A stretch of 64,000 bases of DNA, from assembly GCA_902622515.1 (NCBI GenBank), contig CACNQE010000002.1, positions 167,594 through 231,593 of the forward strand, read 5' to 3'. This document shows, one piece after another, positions 52,874-61,673 of the stretch. Under the pieces are notes generated by a model, which saw only the letters and a list, made by a program, of their open reading frames with translations, ran no database searches and was not told where the DNA came from. Every line of letters starts with the position of its first letter. The first letter of the stretch is position 1. The position numbers and the translations under genes are program-made. The stretch is from an uncultured SAR116 cluster alpha proteobacterium (lineage in GTDB: Bacteria; Pseudomonadota; Alphaproteobacteria; Puniceispirillales; Puniceispirillaceae).

Positions 52874-54007
52874 ATGACCCATATTCGCACAACACATGTT
52901 GGTTCACTTCCTAGATCTCAGGAGGTAACAGACTTTCTATTTAGTAAAGAGAAAAACCAAGCTTATAACGCTACGCACTTTGATGAGGTGATGAAGAAAC
53001 ATGTTGATTTGATTGTCTCTCGTCAAAAAGATTGTGGTATTGACATTGTTAGTGATGGAGAGACATCAAAAATTTCGTATGCCACATATGTTAAAGATCG
53101 TTATACTGGATTTTCTGGTGATAGTCCTAGAAATGCGCCTGCAGATTTAATAATGTTCCCCACCTTCTTACAAAGATTAGCTGATAGCGGTGGCACGCCA
53201 GAATATACGCGTCCAATGTGTACAGGAGAAGTTAAACCGTTAAGCAACTCAGAACTGAAAAAAGATATTTCAAACTTGAAATCAGCAATTAAAAAATATG
53301 GCAACATTCATGGTTTTATGAATGCTGCTTCTCCTGGTGTAATATCCCTATTTTTACAAAATGATTTCTACCCAAACAGGGAGACTTATCTTCATGCACT
53401 TGCAGATGCTTTGAAGGCTGAATATCAGTTAATTGTTGAATCCGGACTTGATTTGCAAATCGACTGTCCAGACCTTGCACTATCACGACATATGCTTTTC
53501 AACGATTTGTCAGATAAAGAGTTCATCAAAATTGCAAATAGTCATGTCGAAGCGCTTAATTATGCACTTGAAGGAATTAATCCCAAAAATGTTAGAGTTC
53601 ACATTTGTTGGGGTAATTATGAAGGGCCGCATATCTGCGACATATCCATGGATAGTATGTTTTCAACTTTTATGTCTGTAAATGCAAATTATTTACTATT
53701 CGAGACATCAAATCCACGTCATGCTCATGAATGGACAATTTTTGAAAATAGAAAAAATGAAATACCAGAGGATAAAATTCTTATACCTGGCGTGATTGAT
53801 TCCACAACAAATTTTGTGGAACACCCCGAACTTGTCGCTCAGCGTTTAAAACGTTTTACCAATATTGTTGGAGTTGAACGTGTAATTGCTGGCTCAGACT
53901 GTGGATTTGGAACTTTTGCCGGATTTGGAGCCGTAGACCCGGAAATTGCTTTTGCAAAATTAGAAACTCTTGTGAAAGGTGCTGCAATCGCGTCTGAACA
54001 AAATTAA
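52874..54007 (+). CDS. Cobalamin-independent methionine synthase II-type zinc methyltransferase
   Basis: A 377-residue protein of the MetE C-terminal-domain family. The start THIRTTHVGSLPRSQEVTDF and DIVSDGETSKISYATYV match. The zinc ligands look intact: HxC in RVHICWGNYEG, Glu in LLFETSNPRH and Cys in IAGSDCGFG. Stand-alone copies lack the N-terminal half needed for methyl-folate-dependent methionine synthesis and often handle other methyl or alkyl thio compounds. In this catabolic operon a demethylation or alkyl-transfer role is plausible. It starts directly after the cupin stop. Confidence 0.8.
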   Translation: MTHIRTTHVGSLPRSQEVTDFLFSKEKNQAYNATHFDEVMKKHVDLIVSRQKDCGIDIVSDGETSKISYATYVKDRYTGFSGDSPRNAPADLIMFPTFLQRLADSGGTPEYTRPMCTGEVKPLSNSELKKDISNLKSAIKKYGNIHGFMNAASPGVISLFLQNDFYPNRETYLHALADALKAEYQLIVESGLDLQIDCPDLALSRHMLFNDLSDKEFIKIANSHVEALNYALEGINPKNVRVHICWGNYEGPHICDISMDSMFSTFMSVNANYLLFETSNPRHAHEWTIFENRKNEIPEDKILIPGVIDSTTNFVEHPELVAQRLKRFTNIVGVERVIAGSDCGFGTFAGFGAVDPEIAFAKLETLVKGAAIASEQN

Positions 54008-54061
54008 TAAATACTATTCTTTTTTATTTTAAAAAGCAGACTAAAAAATAGAGTAATTTAA

Positions 54062-54757
54062 ATGACAGAATCACTTTTTAAACTCCTTGAAACTATAGAT
54101 ACACCAACTGTATGTAATGCAATCGAAGTTGCACAAGGAAAACGTGGCTTTAATGATTTTACTAAAGGCACAATGATTTCATCTAGTCCAAATGAAAAAC
54201 CAATATGTGGGTATGCTAGAACAGCAAAGATTACTGCACTTAGCCCTCCAACAGAGTCTTTTGAGGTAATTAAAAAACGCCGACTTTCTTATTATGAGCA
54301 TATGGCTACAGCAAACAGCCCTTCTGTTGCAGTTATAGAAGATATTGATTTTCCAAACTGTGTTGGTGCTTTTTGGGGAGAGGTAAACACTAATATACAT
54401 AAAGGATTTGGAATGTATGGAGCATTTACAAATGGTGTAATGCGTGATTTAGGTGACTTGCCTGATGGATTTCCCGTTCTTGCAGGTTCTGTTGGGCCAA
54501 GTCATGCATACGTGCATGTGAAGGAGATTGCCTGTTCTGTTACAATATTCTCATTAAAAATAAATGATGGTGATTTAATACATGCCGATAGACATGGTGC
54601 CGTGGTTATTCCAAAGGATATAATAACTATCCTTGAAAGCTCAATCAATAAATTATTAGATACTGAACAGTTAATTTTGAAACCGGCCAAACAAAATGAT
54701 TTTGATTTTGAAAAATTTAAGGAAGCTTGGGAAGCCTTCGAGGCTGCAAGGACCTAG
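54062..54757 (+). CDS. RraA/HMG-aldolase-like family protein
   Basis: A 231-residue protein of the RraA/dimethylmenaquinone-methyltransferase-like fold. The aldolase motifs are present: FWGEVNTNIHKGFGMYGAFT, GVMRDLGDL with the Arg-Asp pair, and INDGDLIHADRHGAVVIP. Catabolic members are 4-hydroxy-4-methyl-2-oxoglutarate aldolases that release pyruvate. It is the last gene of the operon. A lyase step at the end of the pathway is inferred. Confidence 0.8.
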   Translation: MTESLFKLLETIDTPTVCNAIEVAQGKRGFNDFTKGTMISSSPNEKPICGYARTAKITALSPPTESFEVIKKRRLSYYEHMATANSPSVAVIEDIDFPNCVGAFWGEVNTNIHKGFGMYGAFTNGVMRDLGDLPDGFPVLAGSVGPSHAYVHVKEIACSVTIFSLKINDGDLIHADRHGAVVIPKDIITILESSINKLLDTEQLILKPAKQNDFDFEKFKEAWEAFEAART

Positions 54758-54775
54758 GAAAAGTAGAAAACTTAA

Positions 54776-55972
54776 TTACCAATTATAGTTAAAAGTAACA
54801 TTAGCACTGCTGTCTTTTGCTAAGGGTAATTGGCTAGGGTCTTGAGCTAGATTTGAGTACAAATTTAAAATAGCTTCAATCGTAAATGAATCATTCAATC
54901 TTGTAGAATAAGAAAAACGAGTTGTTCCAGATGAATATGACAAATCTTGTGTCAAAAATAGACTAAATTCACTATCATCAATATCATTAAGAAGAAGCGA
55001 TCCTCCTACAGTTAGGTCTCGTTGGAAAATCGTGTGACTATTATTTCCTCTACTATCTGCAGATATTTCGCCAAAAAGAACGAGATCATATTGGCTGCCC
55101 AAAACCCCATATCTATTTTTTTCTATACCTAACACTCCAGCATTATAATTCTCTAGAACTCCATTCACGTTACGCTGACCAGAGCGATTAACTATTTCAG
55201 TTTTAAATGCTAAATCACCTAACAAATATTGCAGGTCAACTGCTATCTGACGGATGGGAGCATATTCTGGCAAGAGGCGTGTATCGGAGTCAGGTATAAA
55301 AAATGGTTCACGTGATATACCATCAAAATAACTAACACCATAATCTAAGTCTTCATAATAACCTTCGTATCTGAAAGCAAAGCTATTGTCATTTCTAGAT
55401 GCGTTATTGGCAAAACTTGCTACATCATTACTTACCAATGTTTGAAGTCTTTGTCTTGACGATACCCCTGGGTAGGCATTTTCTACAAACAGGGGAAACA
55501 AGTAAAAAGAGGCATAACCGCCATAAATTTCAGACGACAGCTTGAAAGCTGGTGCCCCCAGTTTTTCAGAACTAGCTAATCCAGAAGTATAATCGTAACT
55601 ATTCACAATGTCACTTGGATTATAGCTTTCTGTTTTACCCCAAAACTCTGTAATTGAACCGATTCGAACGTCGTAATTTTGATGTCTAAAAGATATATGA
55701 GCTTCACTTAAATCTACTCTACCAGCACCATTATTTCCAACTCTTAAGCGAGGCTTAACGAGTGTTTCCACGGACCCTTGCTCAATAAAAAAAGAAGGTT
55801 CAATCTGTTGTGTCATGAAGATGTTATTTTGACCTGAATAAGAAGGGTCCTCAATGAATCCAGTTACCTTTAACTCAGAATTTCCATATTGCTCAAAGTA
55901 ATCGAACGCATGACCCATATTAGGAGCAGAAATATGCAACACAATAAAAATATAGAACAAATAATTATGCAT
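54776..55972 (-). CDS. Outer-membrane beta-barrel protein
   Basis: A 398-residue exported protein. The signal peptide ends near NMGHAFDYFEQ. The mature part alternates short hydrophobic strands (AHISFRHQNYDVRIGSITEF, SFAFRYEGYYEDLDYGVSYF) and ends in FNYNW, with the C-terminal aromatic residue expected for BAM-assembled barrels. It is 29 bases downstream of the RND gene on the same strand. This pairing resembles RND–LolA–barrel export loci in other proteobacteria. No family name is certain. Confidence 0.7.
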   Translation of the reverse strand: MHNYLFYIFIVLHISAPNMGHAFDYFEQYGNSELKVTGFIEDPSYSGQNNIFMTQQIEPSFFIEQGSVETLVKPRLRVGNNGAGRVDLSEAHISFRHQNYDVRIGSITEFWGKTESYNPSDIVNSYDYTSGLASSEKLGAPAFKLSSEIYGGYASFYLFPLFVENAYPGVSSRQRLQTLVSNDVASFANNASRNDNSFAFRYEGYYEDLDYGVSYFDGISREPFFIPDSDTRLLPEYAPIRQIAVDLQYLLGDLAFKTEIVNRSGQRNVNGVLENYNAGVLGIEKNRYGVLGSQYDLVLFGEISADSRGNNSHTIFQRDLTVGGSLLLNDIDDSEFSLFLTQDLSYSSGTTRFSYSTRLNDSFTIEAILNLYSNLAQDPSQLPLAKDSSANVTFNYNW

Positions 55973-56001
55973 TAGTTATTTCGCTGACTTATAAATTCGT
56001 A

Positions 56002-59000
56002 TTATCTCGAAGAACGCTCAAGTGCCTGAGGTGTAAAATCACGTTCTGATATGTCGACGCGGAATTTATATTCGTTCCATGAGAGAGTTGTAGACTTTCC
56101 AGTCTGAATATTTTCCATTTCCATCTCATGTGCTCTCCAATATTGTTCCAAGTAAAGTTTGAAATCGGTAAATGTAAGTATTTTTTCTAAATCACCTCTG
56201 CGATTATAAAATTCAATTCTATGGACTCGATATTGATCTAAATCCGTGTAAGACACTCTCTTCGAATAGCCAGAACGAGGGTTTTTTGGTCTACTTTCAA
56301 CTTTGGCACAAGTGAGTTCAGCGTCTGTTGGGCAGGGTAAGTCTAATAGCCATATGTGTTCGTTATCCATGACCTCCTCCGAACCCAGATCTTCATAGGA
56401 AAATTCAGACGACACAAACTTACCAGTTCTATTTGATGAAGAAATCCGTTTAACGCGCTTTATTGCAGGAAGAAAAATCCATTGAGAATCGTCTTCAGGT
56501 TCTATTTTTGAGTGCGTTAATAAAGAGGTGCCCTTAACGTCCCTTGGCTCTAGGAAAACAATAATACCTTTATCTCCTTCTCTTGGGTCAGGATTTTCTA
56601 AGGTAGTTGTCTTAAATTTTCGTAAACTCTCTTTTCCTGCCTTGTTCTTTAAAATCATCTGGCCTTCTACAGTAAAATTTATAAAGCCATCGTCCCTTTT
56701 CGAGGTCTCTTCCGCTATTTCCAAACCTTTCTCATTCGAAGCAAAAACTGGCTTGATCGATAACATAATCGGAAGCAATAAAAGGCATCCAACGGCCGAT
56801 AGTAACTTAACATTTTTAAACAAAGAATCTTTTCTCATTTTTTCGACCCAAATTAATAATGGTGGTAGGAACAGAAAATCTATAAATAGTGCTGCTGTAA
56901 GCGTTACTGCGGTTAGTCTTGCCAAATCTCGGTTCACAGCAAAACCAGACTGACCAAGAATTATAAAACCAACCACCAGCGCGAATGAAGTTATTGTGAG
57001 CGCCATACCTACTTTCTGAAAAGCATGACGAACTGCATTTTCTGCAGAAGCTCCTCTTTTCCTTGCGTCTGCATATTTTAAAATGAAATGGACAGTATCA
57101 TCTACGACTATTCCTAATGTCATTGCCACAACTATTGACACTGCGAGAGTTACGGAACCCACACTATAGCCCCACAAACCAAAGGCCATCGCTGCAGGCA
57201 CTAAATTGGGTATTAAAGAGATAAGTCCTAGTTTTATATTTCTCAACACGAGTAAAATAACCCCTGATATAAAAATCAAAGCTAAAGTGGTTCCCTGAAG
57301 CATCGCAGGAACATCTTTAGCAGATATCATAGTATAAACATGTGTTTGTCCTGTAACAGGACTCTGAAGCTCAGGCGCATTCTTTTTAAACCAATTTTGG
57401 ACCCTTGAATCCAACTCTTGAAGCTCGGCTGTTGTTGTCCTTGGAACGTAAGCGGTAATTCTAACCGCGGATCTATCCACGTTTATCTGGTCTGTTAAAT
57501 CCATTCCATAACCAAGTGATAATTCATAAAGGAATAGATATTGAGACGCCTCCTCATCAGTATCTGGGAGTTTATAAAAGCTGCTATCATCACCGTTCAT
57601 GTTTTGGTTAAGCTGTTTTATAATATCGGTTATTGAACGGACATTGCTAATTTCAGGTTGGTTTCTTAAAAAAGAAGTGAATGACTCAACTTTTTCCAAA
57701 TATTCGATGGAGTTTATTCCACTTTCGATGCCCGTCTCAACGGGATACTCCATTACGTTCAATCCGCCAATGTTGTCTTCGTAAAAATCGTTAGCCTGCC
57801 TTATTTCGAAACGCTCATCAAAATATCTTATAAAATCATCTTCGAGTTTTATCTGTGTAATGCCCGCCATAAAGCAGATAATAACAATGGGTATAAAAAT
57901 AAGAAGATTTTTTTGATACCGTATTACCCATTCACATAATGCCATAATTAAACTATCTGTGAATGCTGACGCCTTCGCTTGCCTAATAGGCATCCAACAT
58001 ATCAATGCTGGAAGCAAAAACATAGTGAAAACCCAGATGCCGACCATGCCAGCAGCAACCATGTTTCCTAGCTGTCTAAAAGGGGGTGAAATAGAAAAGT
58101 TAAGCGACAAAAAGCCAATTGCTGTGGTAAATACAGCTACAGAAATCGCTAAGCCATGATCGGAAATTGCCTTTTTAGCCCATATTTTCCTGTCTGTTGT
58201 TTCAACCATTGTTTGTCTCACTGAAGAAAGAATATGAACTGTGCTGGCGACTGCTAATGTAATTATCATCAATGGAGCGACAGCAGTGGCAGAATTCAAC
58301 GGTATAAAGCTCCAGCCAAGAGCTCCTAAAGATACTAAAGCGGATAAAACGGATATAAGAAGTATAGAGAATACACCCAAAGCTGTTTTCAATAAGAGCC
58401 CCACGATAACCAACATCGCTACTAACATTGCTGGTGTGAGGCTTTGTCCATCTTTTTGACTGGCTTCCGCAAATGCCTCTCCAATTGGAACAGACCCCGT
58501 CAATTGAAAATTAACGTTAGGGTAATTTTCACGATATTTCTTTATCAACGGATTTGCTTCAGCCATAATAGCTGGAATTTCGCTGGCTAAATCCAAGCCA
58601 GGCAGTCTGAATATTATACTTATTGCAGAGATAGAAGCATCGTCATTTATTAGTGAACGTTGTATTTCAATACGGGACTGAGCAATCTTTTTTGCCTTTA
58701 AAGCCTCTTCTTCAGTTACTGAGTACGGGTCAGGTATCAGGTCCTCGACAACCAGCATATCACCTTCGGAGTAAGTATTTTGAAAACGGGTTATTGAATT
58801 TACTAGTCTTACATATGGCAAATTCCAAGCATCTTCAGTTAAAGCATCAATTATTTGAAGATTCTCTGGGGTAAAAATCACTCCGTCATTAGGAATAAAA
58901 AGAATATTTAAGTTATCATCTTTTGCAAACTCCTGTTCAAACAAATCTAACGTTTGCTTATCAGGATTGTCAGGCCCCATAAAAACCCTACCGTCAGTAT

Positions 59001-59127
59001 CAAGTCTCAGATTTGGGATCCCAGCATAAACAATAAAAGCAATAACAAACGTTAAAGGTACTAACCAATTACGTTTACCAACAACAAAATCCGCAAATTT
59101 ATCAAAAAACTTATTTTTTTCATACAC
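56002..59127 (-). CDS. RND/MMPL-family exporter fused to a LolA-like periplasmic domain
   Basis: A 1041-residue protein. Residues 1–763 are a single-chain RND/MMPL exporter with about twelve helices, paired periplasmic loops and motifs such as VVDDTVHFILKYADARKRGA. Residues 764–797 look like a signal peptide (MRKDSLFKNVKLLSAVG, then a hydrophobic run ending PVFAS). Residues 798–1041 match a stand-alone outer-membrane lipoprotein-sorting (LolA-like) protein, with WIFLPAIKRVKRISSSNRTG and FSYEDLGSEEV. I see no stop or frameshift between the halves. Likely role: moving a lipid or lipoprotein-like cargo to the outer membrane with the downstream barrel. Confidence 0.8.
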   Translation of the reverse strand: MYEKNKFFDKFADFVVGKRNWLVPLTFVIAFIVYAGIPNLRLDTDGRVFMGPDNPDKQTLDLFEQEFAKDDNLNILFIPNDGVIFTPENLQIIDALTEDAWNLPYVRLVNSITRFQNTYSEGDMLVVEDLIPDPYSVTEEEALKAKKIAQSRIEIQRSLINDDASISAISIIFRLPGLDLASEIPAIMAEANPLIKKYRENYPNVNFQLTGSVPIGEAFAEASQKDGQSLTPAMLVAMLVIVGLLLKTALGVFSILLISVLSALVSLGALGWSFIPLNSATAVAPLMIITLAVASTVHILSSVRQTMVETTDRKIWAKKAISDHGLAISVAVFTTAIGFLSLNFSISPPFRQLGNMVAAGMVGIWVFTMFLLPALICWMPIRQAKASAFTDSLIMALCEWVIRYQKNLLIFIPIVIICFMAGITQIKLEDDFIRYFDERFEIRQANDFYEDNIGGLNVMEYPVETGIESGINSIEYLEKVESFTSFLRNQPEISNVRSITDIIKQLNQNMNGDDSSFYKLPDTDEEASQYLFLYELSLGYGMDLTDQINVDRSAVRITAYVPRTTTAELQELDSRVQNWFKKNAPELQSPVTGQTHVYTMISAKDVPAMLQGTTLALIFISGVILLVLRNIKLGLISLIPNLVPAAMAFGLWGYSVGSVTLAVSIVVAMTLGIVVDDTVHFILKYADARKRGASAENAVRHAFQKVGMALTITSFALVVGFIILGQSGFAVNRDLARLTAVTLTAALFIDFLFLPPLLIWVEKMRKDSLFKNVKLLSAVGCLLLLPIMLSIKPVFASNEKGLEIAEETSKRDDGFINFTVEGQMILKNKAGKESLRKFKTTTLENPDPREGDKGIIVFLEPRDVKGTSLLTHSKIEPEDDSQWIFLPAIKRVKRISSSNRTGKFVSSEFSYEDLGSEEVMDNEHIWLLDLPCPTDAELTCAKVESRPKNPRSGYSKRVSYTDLDQYRVHRIEFYNRRGDLEKILTFTDFKLYLEQYWRAHEMEMENIQTGKSTTLSWNEYKFRVDISERDFTPQALERSSR

Positions 59128-59390
59128 TTAATTGGACCCCATTTTTATCAAATAGTAGCTTTATAAAAAAAACAAAGTATTATCTACTATTTTTATCAAA
59201 ACATTTTGTTTAAATCTTTAGAACGCTCAATTCTAATAGTTTGTACTAATATACAATATAAAATTCTTTTTCAAAAAATGTATATTAATTCATATTTTTT
59301 TAAATATTTCTTGAAATGTATATTTTTTAAACATTTTTACGACTGTTTATAAAATCAAAAAACAAACAACAATATTTTGATTTTCGTTAT

Positions 59391-60449
59391 GTGCCATTTT
59401 CGTTTAATTTAAACATATTTTTTGATTACTTTACCAAGCTATTGAGCTTGCAAAAATTTCTAACCTTTTTTATATACGATAATCTTATAGCAAAAAATGA
59501 ACTCTTTATTTTGAACAATCTTCATAAATTTTTTTATAATCTAGATAAGCTAGATCAAAAAAAACTGGCTTGGTCTCTTTTTATTATTTGTCCTGGTTTT
59601 TTTGCTTCAAATATGGTTATGGCTCGAGCAATGGCTGACGTTATGCCACCAATGACGATGGCTTTAACAAGATGGCTTTTCGTCTCGATGATAATATTTG
59701 CTTTTTGCTGGCCTTGGATTAAGACAAATACGCAGATTATTTTTTCCGAATGGAAACATCTAATTGTTCTTGGTGGGTTTGGGATGGGACTTTGTGGAGG
59801 ACCAGTATATCTTGCTGGAGAATACACCTCTGCAACAAATATTGGCCTAATTTATGCGTCCTCCCCATTACTAATTTTATTAATTTCAGTATTTTTCCTA
59901 AAGGAGAAAATATCGTTTGTTCAAATAGTTGGTTTTTTAATGGGAGTTCTCGGAGTTCTATTGATTTTAGTAAGGGGAAATTTAACCACCATTTTTTTCA
60001 TAGAGTTTAATAAAGGCGATTTGTGGATTTGTTCCGCAACTTTGTCTTTTGCGCTATATTCTCTCGGACTTAAATATTTTAAGACTAGAATTCCTAGTAT
60101 AGTCCGTATTGGCTTAATGTCGGCGGCGGGAGTGCTTTGGCATTTACCCTTCACAATAATGGAATTTATTTTATGGAAAAGAGAGTTTGTACTTAGCGTG
60201 CAAATGTTTCAAGGTCTCTTTATTCTGATTTTTATATCAAGCTTTGCAGCTTATGTAAGTTATTCAAAAATTATTGCAATCCTTGGGGCGGCTAAAGCTG
60301 GAATGGTGCTTTATCTTTCTCCAATCTATGTTGCTATATTTGCTATATTTTTGCTTGGAGAAAACCTTGCTTGGTTTCACATAATTGGTTGTTTATTAAT
60401 TATACCAGGAGTGTGGCTTACATCTTTAAAATCATATTCAAAACGTTAA
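59391..60449 (+). CDS. EamA/DMT-family transporter
   Basis: A drug/metabolite-type transporter with ten helices in two EamA repeats. The first repeat begins LAWSLFIICPGFFASNMVMA and includes TRWLFVSMIIFAFCW; the second carries GDLWICSATLSFALYSLGLK and ends LLIIPGVWLTSL. The GTG at 59391 gives 352 residues with a long atypical leader; the true start is probably an alternative codon near residue 45–55. Substrate unknown. Confidence 0.82.
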   Translation: MPFSFNLNIFFDYFTKLLSLQKFLTFFIYDNLIAKNELFILNNLHKFFYNLDKLDQKKLAWSLFIICPGFFASNMVMARAMADVMPPMTMALTRWLFVSMIIFAFCWPWIKTNTQIIFSEWKHLIVLGGFGMGLCGGPVYLAGEYTSATNIGLIYASSPLLILLISVFFLKEKISFVQIVGFLMGVLGVLLILVRGNLTTIFFIEFNKGDLWICSATLSFALYSLGLKYFKTRIPSIVRIGLMSAAGVLWHLPFTIMEFILWKREFVLSVQMFQGLFILIFISSFAAYVSYSKIIAILGAAKAGMVLYLSPIYVAIFAIFLLGENLAWFHIIGCLLIIPGVWLTSLKSYSKR

Positions 60450-60474
60450 TTATATTTAATCGCCAAAACTTGTA

Positions 60475-61440
60475 TCAAGTTACTTGGTCTAAAGGTCTTT
60501 TACCTGAGAAATATGCGTTCAAATTTTCAAGCGCCCGCAACCCCATCGCATCTCTGGTTTTTTCAGTTGCACTTCCTATGTGCGGCAACATAAAAACATT
60601 TTTCAGCGCTGAAAGTTTAGGGTTTCCTCCCGGCTCTTTTACAAAACAATCTAACCCAGCACCACTAATTTTACCTGAAATTAGGGCGTCAATTAACGCC
60701 TGCTCATCTATTAATTTACCTCTTGCTGCATTAACAATTATGGCATTATTGGGCATTAATTGAATTGTTTTTTTATTGATAATCTCTTGTGTCTCTAAAG
60801 TGGCAGGGCAATGCAAAGATAAAAAATCAGATATTCTTAAAAGTTCTTCCTTCGAGTTATGATAGACTGCCCCTTTTTCCTGCTCTTTTGGTAATCTTTT
60901 TCGATTATGATAGTGTATTTGCATGTTAAGCCCACGAGCATTTCTAGCCATGGCCTGTCCGACTCTTCCCATTCCAATGATGCCTAGCCGCTGACCGGTA
61001 ACTTGTTTTCCTACCATAAAGCTAGGAGACCAAGAATTCCATTTACCTTCTTTAATGATGTTTTGAGCTTCAACTGCTCTTCTTGCAGCTCCCAAAAGGA
61101 GCAACATTGATATTTCGGCTGTCGCATCGGATAAAACATCCGGAGTGTTGGTAACTACTATACCAATAGACTTAAGTGCATCTAAATCGCAATGATCTGT
61201 TCCAACCGAATGGTTAGCGATTATTTTAAGTCTTTTATTAAAATTCTTAGCTACATCAGAGCTTATGATTTCAGAGTGACAAATTAAAAAAGCATCAACT
61301 TTAGAACTTAATTCAACCATCTCATTTTTAGAAGCTGGCCTATCTATTTTAGGCAAATAAACTTCAAAGTTTTCTCTTGCTCTGTCGAGAGTTAATTGTG
61401 AGAGAAACCTACTTATCCATAGCCGCGGTTTTTTTAACAT
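60475..61440 (-). CDS. D-isomer-specific 2-hydroxyacid dehydrogenase
   Basis: A 321-residue NAD(P) enzyme. The Rossmann motif is LGIIGMGRVGQAMARNARGL, and the catalytic Arg, Glu and His lie in IVNAARGKLIDEQAL, GLDCFVKEPG and MLPHIGSATEKTRDAM. It resembles glyoxylate/hydroxypyruvate reductases. I use the ATG at 61440 with AAGG upstream. It follows a small membrane protein by seven bases. Confidence 0.9.
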   Translation of the reverse strand: MLKKPRLWISRFLSQLTLDRARENFEVYLPKIDRPASKNEMVELSSKVDAFLICHSEIISSDVAKNFNKRLKIIANHSVGTDHCDLDALKSIGIVVTNTPDVLSDATAEISMLLLLGAARRAVEAQNIIKEGKWNSWSPSFMVGKQVTGQRLGIIGMGRVGQAMARNARGLNMQIHYHNRKRLPKEQEKGAVYHNSKEELLRISDFLSLHCPATLETQEIINKKTIQLMPNNAIIVNAARGKLIDEQALIDALISGKISGAGLDCFVKEPGGNPKLSALKNVFMLPHIGSATEKTRDAMGLRALENLNAYFSGKRPLDQVT

Positions 61441-61447
61441 TTTGCCT

Positions 61448-61639
61448 TTATTTTTTTCTTGTTTCGTCGAAAACATCATACAAGGCAAAAATTGTGACGA
61501 ACAGACTTATAATCCAAAACGGCAACCCTCCCCAAAAACCGGCAAAACCAGTTGATATACTGTGAGCGAGACCGAATATAAATAGTAAAAACAATCCATT
61601 GGCAATTAACGCTATAACTATTCGGCTAGTTTTCGACAT
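61448..61639 (-). CDS. Small two-helix membrane protein
   Basis: A 63-residue protein with two hydrophobic helices (residues about 7–26 and 37–54) and a basic C-terminus. GAGG lies upstream of the ATG at 61639. It sits in a tight minus-strand run between the amidase and the hydroxyacid dehydrogenase genes. I recognise no family, but the spacing, ribosome-binding site and helices support a real gene. Confidence 0.65.
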   Translation of the reverse strand: MSKTSRIVIALIANGLFLLFIFGLAHSISTGFAGFWGGLPFWIISLFVTIFALYDVFDETRKK

Positions 61640-61673
61640 TTTTCAATAATCCTCTTCACTAAATTTAATTCAC

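Noticed and set aside
52874..54007. True MetE methionine synthase
   Set aside because: It is half the length of MetE and lacks the N-terminal domain, so I name only the C-terminal-type family.
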